Below, piece by piece: positions 63,489 through 64,000 of a stretch of DNA of 64,000 nt. This DNA is from Pseudomonadota bacterium. Lineage in GTDB: Bacteria; Pseudomonadota; Alphaproteobacteria; Sphingomonadales; Sphingomonadaceae. Where the stretch lies: positions 155,197 through 219,196 of the forward strand of contig JAIUPN010000007.1 of assembly GCA_020160755.1 (NCBI GenBank), in the 5' to 3' direction. Position 1 is the stretch's first letter. Every line of letters begins with the position of its first letter. The notes beneath the pieces were generated by a model, which saw only the letters and a program-made list of their open reading frames with translations, did no database searches and had not been told where the DNA came from. The position numbers and the translations under genes are program-made.

Positions 63489-63908
63489 ATGCAAAGCAGC
63501 GAGCTGATCCGCCAGTTGACCGAGCAGCCGCTGGTGCGCGACCTTTCGGTCGAAGCCGCGCAGGCGGTTCTCGCGCTGCGTTACTGCATCCTCTGCCGCC
63601 GCAGCGAGCGCGATCCGATACCCGAACTCGAACGCCGCTGGGGCAATATCCTCGCCGCGCGGCGTTACCGGCTGGTGGTCGAGGCGATCGGCCATGTCTG
63701 GCCCGAACCCTTTGCCGTCGCCCCGCCGTGCTGCCCGCGCGTGAGCTTCGACGAGGCGCTGCTCGCCGCGATCGTCGGCGCCGCCTCGCACCGCGACCGC
63801 GTGCAGTTCGACTGGCTGACCGCCGAGATGCTCGGCGGCGACGCGCGCGAGATGCTGTTCGTCGCGCTCGAGAATTTCATCCGCGCCCGCGCGCCGGGGC
63901 GGGTTTAG
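63489..63908 (+). CDS. DUF6628-like hypothetical protein, likely iron-regulated
   Basis: A 139-aa helical protein with a Cys pair in PPCCPRVSFDEALLAAIVGAA and an earlier CILCRRSER. The CCPR motif with adjacent helix resembles the sphingomonad family I know as DUF6628; this is from memory of the motif and is tentative. No membrane helix or signal peptide. The Fur-like site upstream suggests expression under iron limitation. GGGAG lies about ten bases before the ATG. Confidence 0.7.
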   Translation: MQSSELIRQLTEQPLVRDLSVEAAQAVLALRYCILCRRSERDPIPELERRWGNILAARRYRLVVEAIGHVWPEPFAVAPPCCPRVSFDEALLAAIVGAASHRDRVQFDWLTAEMLGGDAREMLFVALENFIRARAPGRV

Positions 63909-63968
63909 AACGACGGCGGCTTTGGGGTGGTGAGCTGACATCGTGTGCGAATGTTGTATGATTGCCCG

Positions 63969-64000
63969 ATGGCAGCCCATGACGAATACGAAACCTATCA
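63969..64000 (+). CDS. start of a gene cut by the window edge
   Basis: ATG 63969 begins MAAHDEYETY and runs off the edge. No ribosome site is evident; too short to assign. Confidence 0.3.
   Translation, partial: MAAHDEYETY

Noticed and set aside
1..64000. CRISPR arrays, IS elements, rRNA
   Set aside because: No direct repeat arrays, transposase genes or rRNA sequences were found on reading.

Overview
The window is high-GC DNA from an alphaproteobacterium. The gene set points to Sphingomonadales, most likely a Sphingopyxis-like genome: SciP (a CtrA-pathway regulator) together with zwf-edd-eda, no IS elements and dense head-to-tail operons. This is an inference from gene content; no rRNA is present to confirm it.

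Region by region. 1-5.7 kb: a possible gene running off the left edge, a DsbA/FrnE-type oxidoreductase with a small Arg-rich protein, a frameshifted LysE exporter, a small membrane protein, mnmA, sciP, a lipoprotein and a GNAT acetyltransferase. 5.9-8.0 kb: an XRE regulator and a two-gene unit with a terminase-small-subunit-like N-terminus. 8.0-10.2 kb: a lower-GC island with one DUF262-HNH nuclease that looks like an orphan defence gene. 10.3-14.3 kb: lepA, then a small cluster of unknown type made of a 48-aa peptide, a HEAT-repeat protein and a protein with cupin-like His motifs. 14.5-20.6 kb: a beta-propeller, a siroheme-type enzyme, lysA, an LptM-like lipoprotein, argH and a TlpA-like lipoprotein. 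20.7-30.5 kb: a compact seven-gene run for glycerolipid and storage-lipid metabolism (HAD-PlsC, PlsB, WS/DGAT, patatin, two alpha/beta hydrolases, gpsA). 30.6-36.2 kb: the Entner-Doudoroff operon zwf-edd-eda, divergent from glpD. 36.3-42.7 kb: SDR/AraC and AKR-MFS/LysR divergent pairs, a MOSC protein and an atypical gene of unknown function. 42.7-47.7 kb: fdhD-mobA converging on a YdeP-type molybdoenzyme with DUF1345 and AIM24 proteins. 47.7-59.8 kb: a large Ter stress-response operon. 60-64 kb: tRNA-Arg, a queuosine-precursor transporter, purS-purQ, bfd-bfr and a gene behind a Fur-like box.

How they work together. In the lipid run, GpsA can make glycerol-3-phosphate, PlsB and the PlsC domain acylate it, a HAD phosphatase domain may dephosphorylate it, WS/DGAT esterifies it, and the patatin and hydrolases can mobilise the product. 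The Ter operon combines four TerD-family proteins, a TerC-like DUF475 membrane protein and TelA with a full nucleoside-like biosynthesis module (ATP-grasp, TRSP-phosphoribosyltransferase, HAD, StiP, CitE-like). It also includes an unusual TerD-trypsin fusion. The same-strand run continues without a clear break into AIM24, FdhF/YdeP and DUF1345.

The least explained parts are the peptide/HEAT/cupin-like cluster at 12.1-14.3 kb, the TerD-protease fusion and the DUF262-HNH island.
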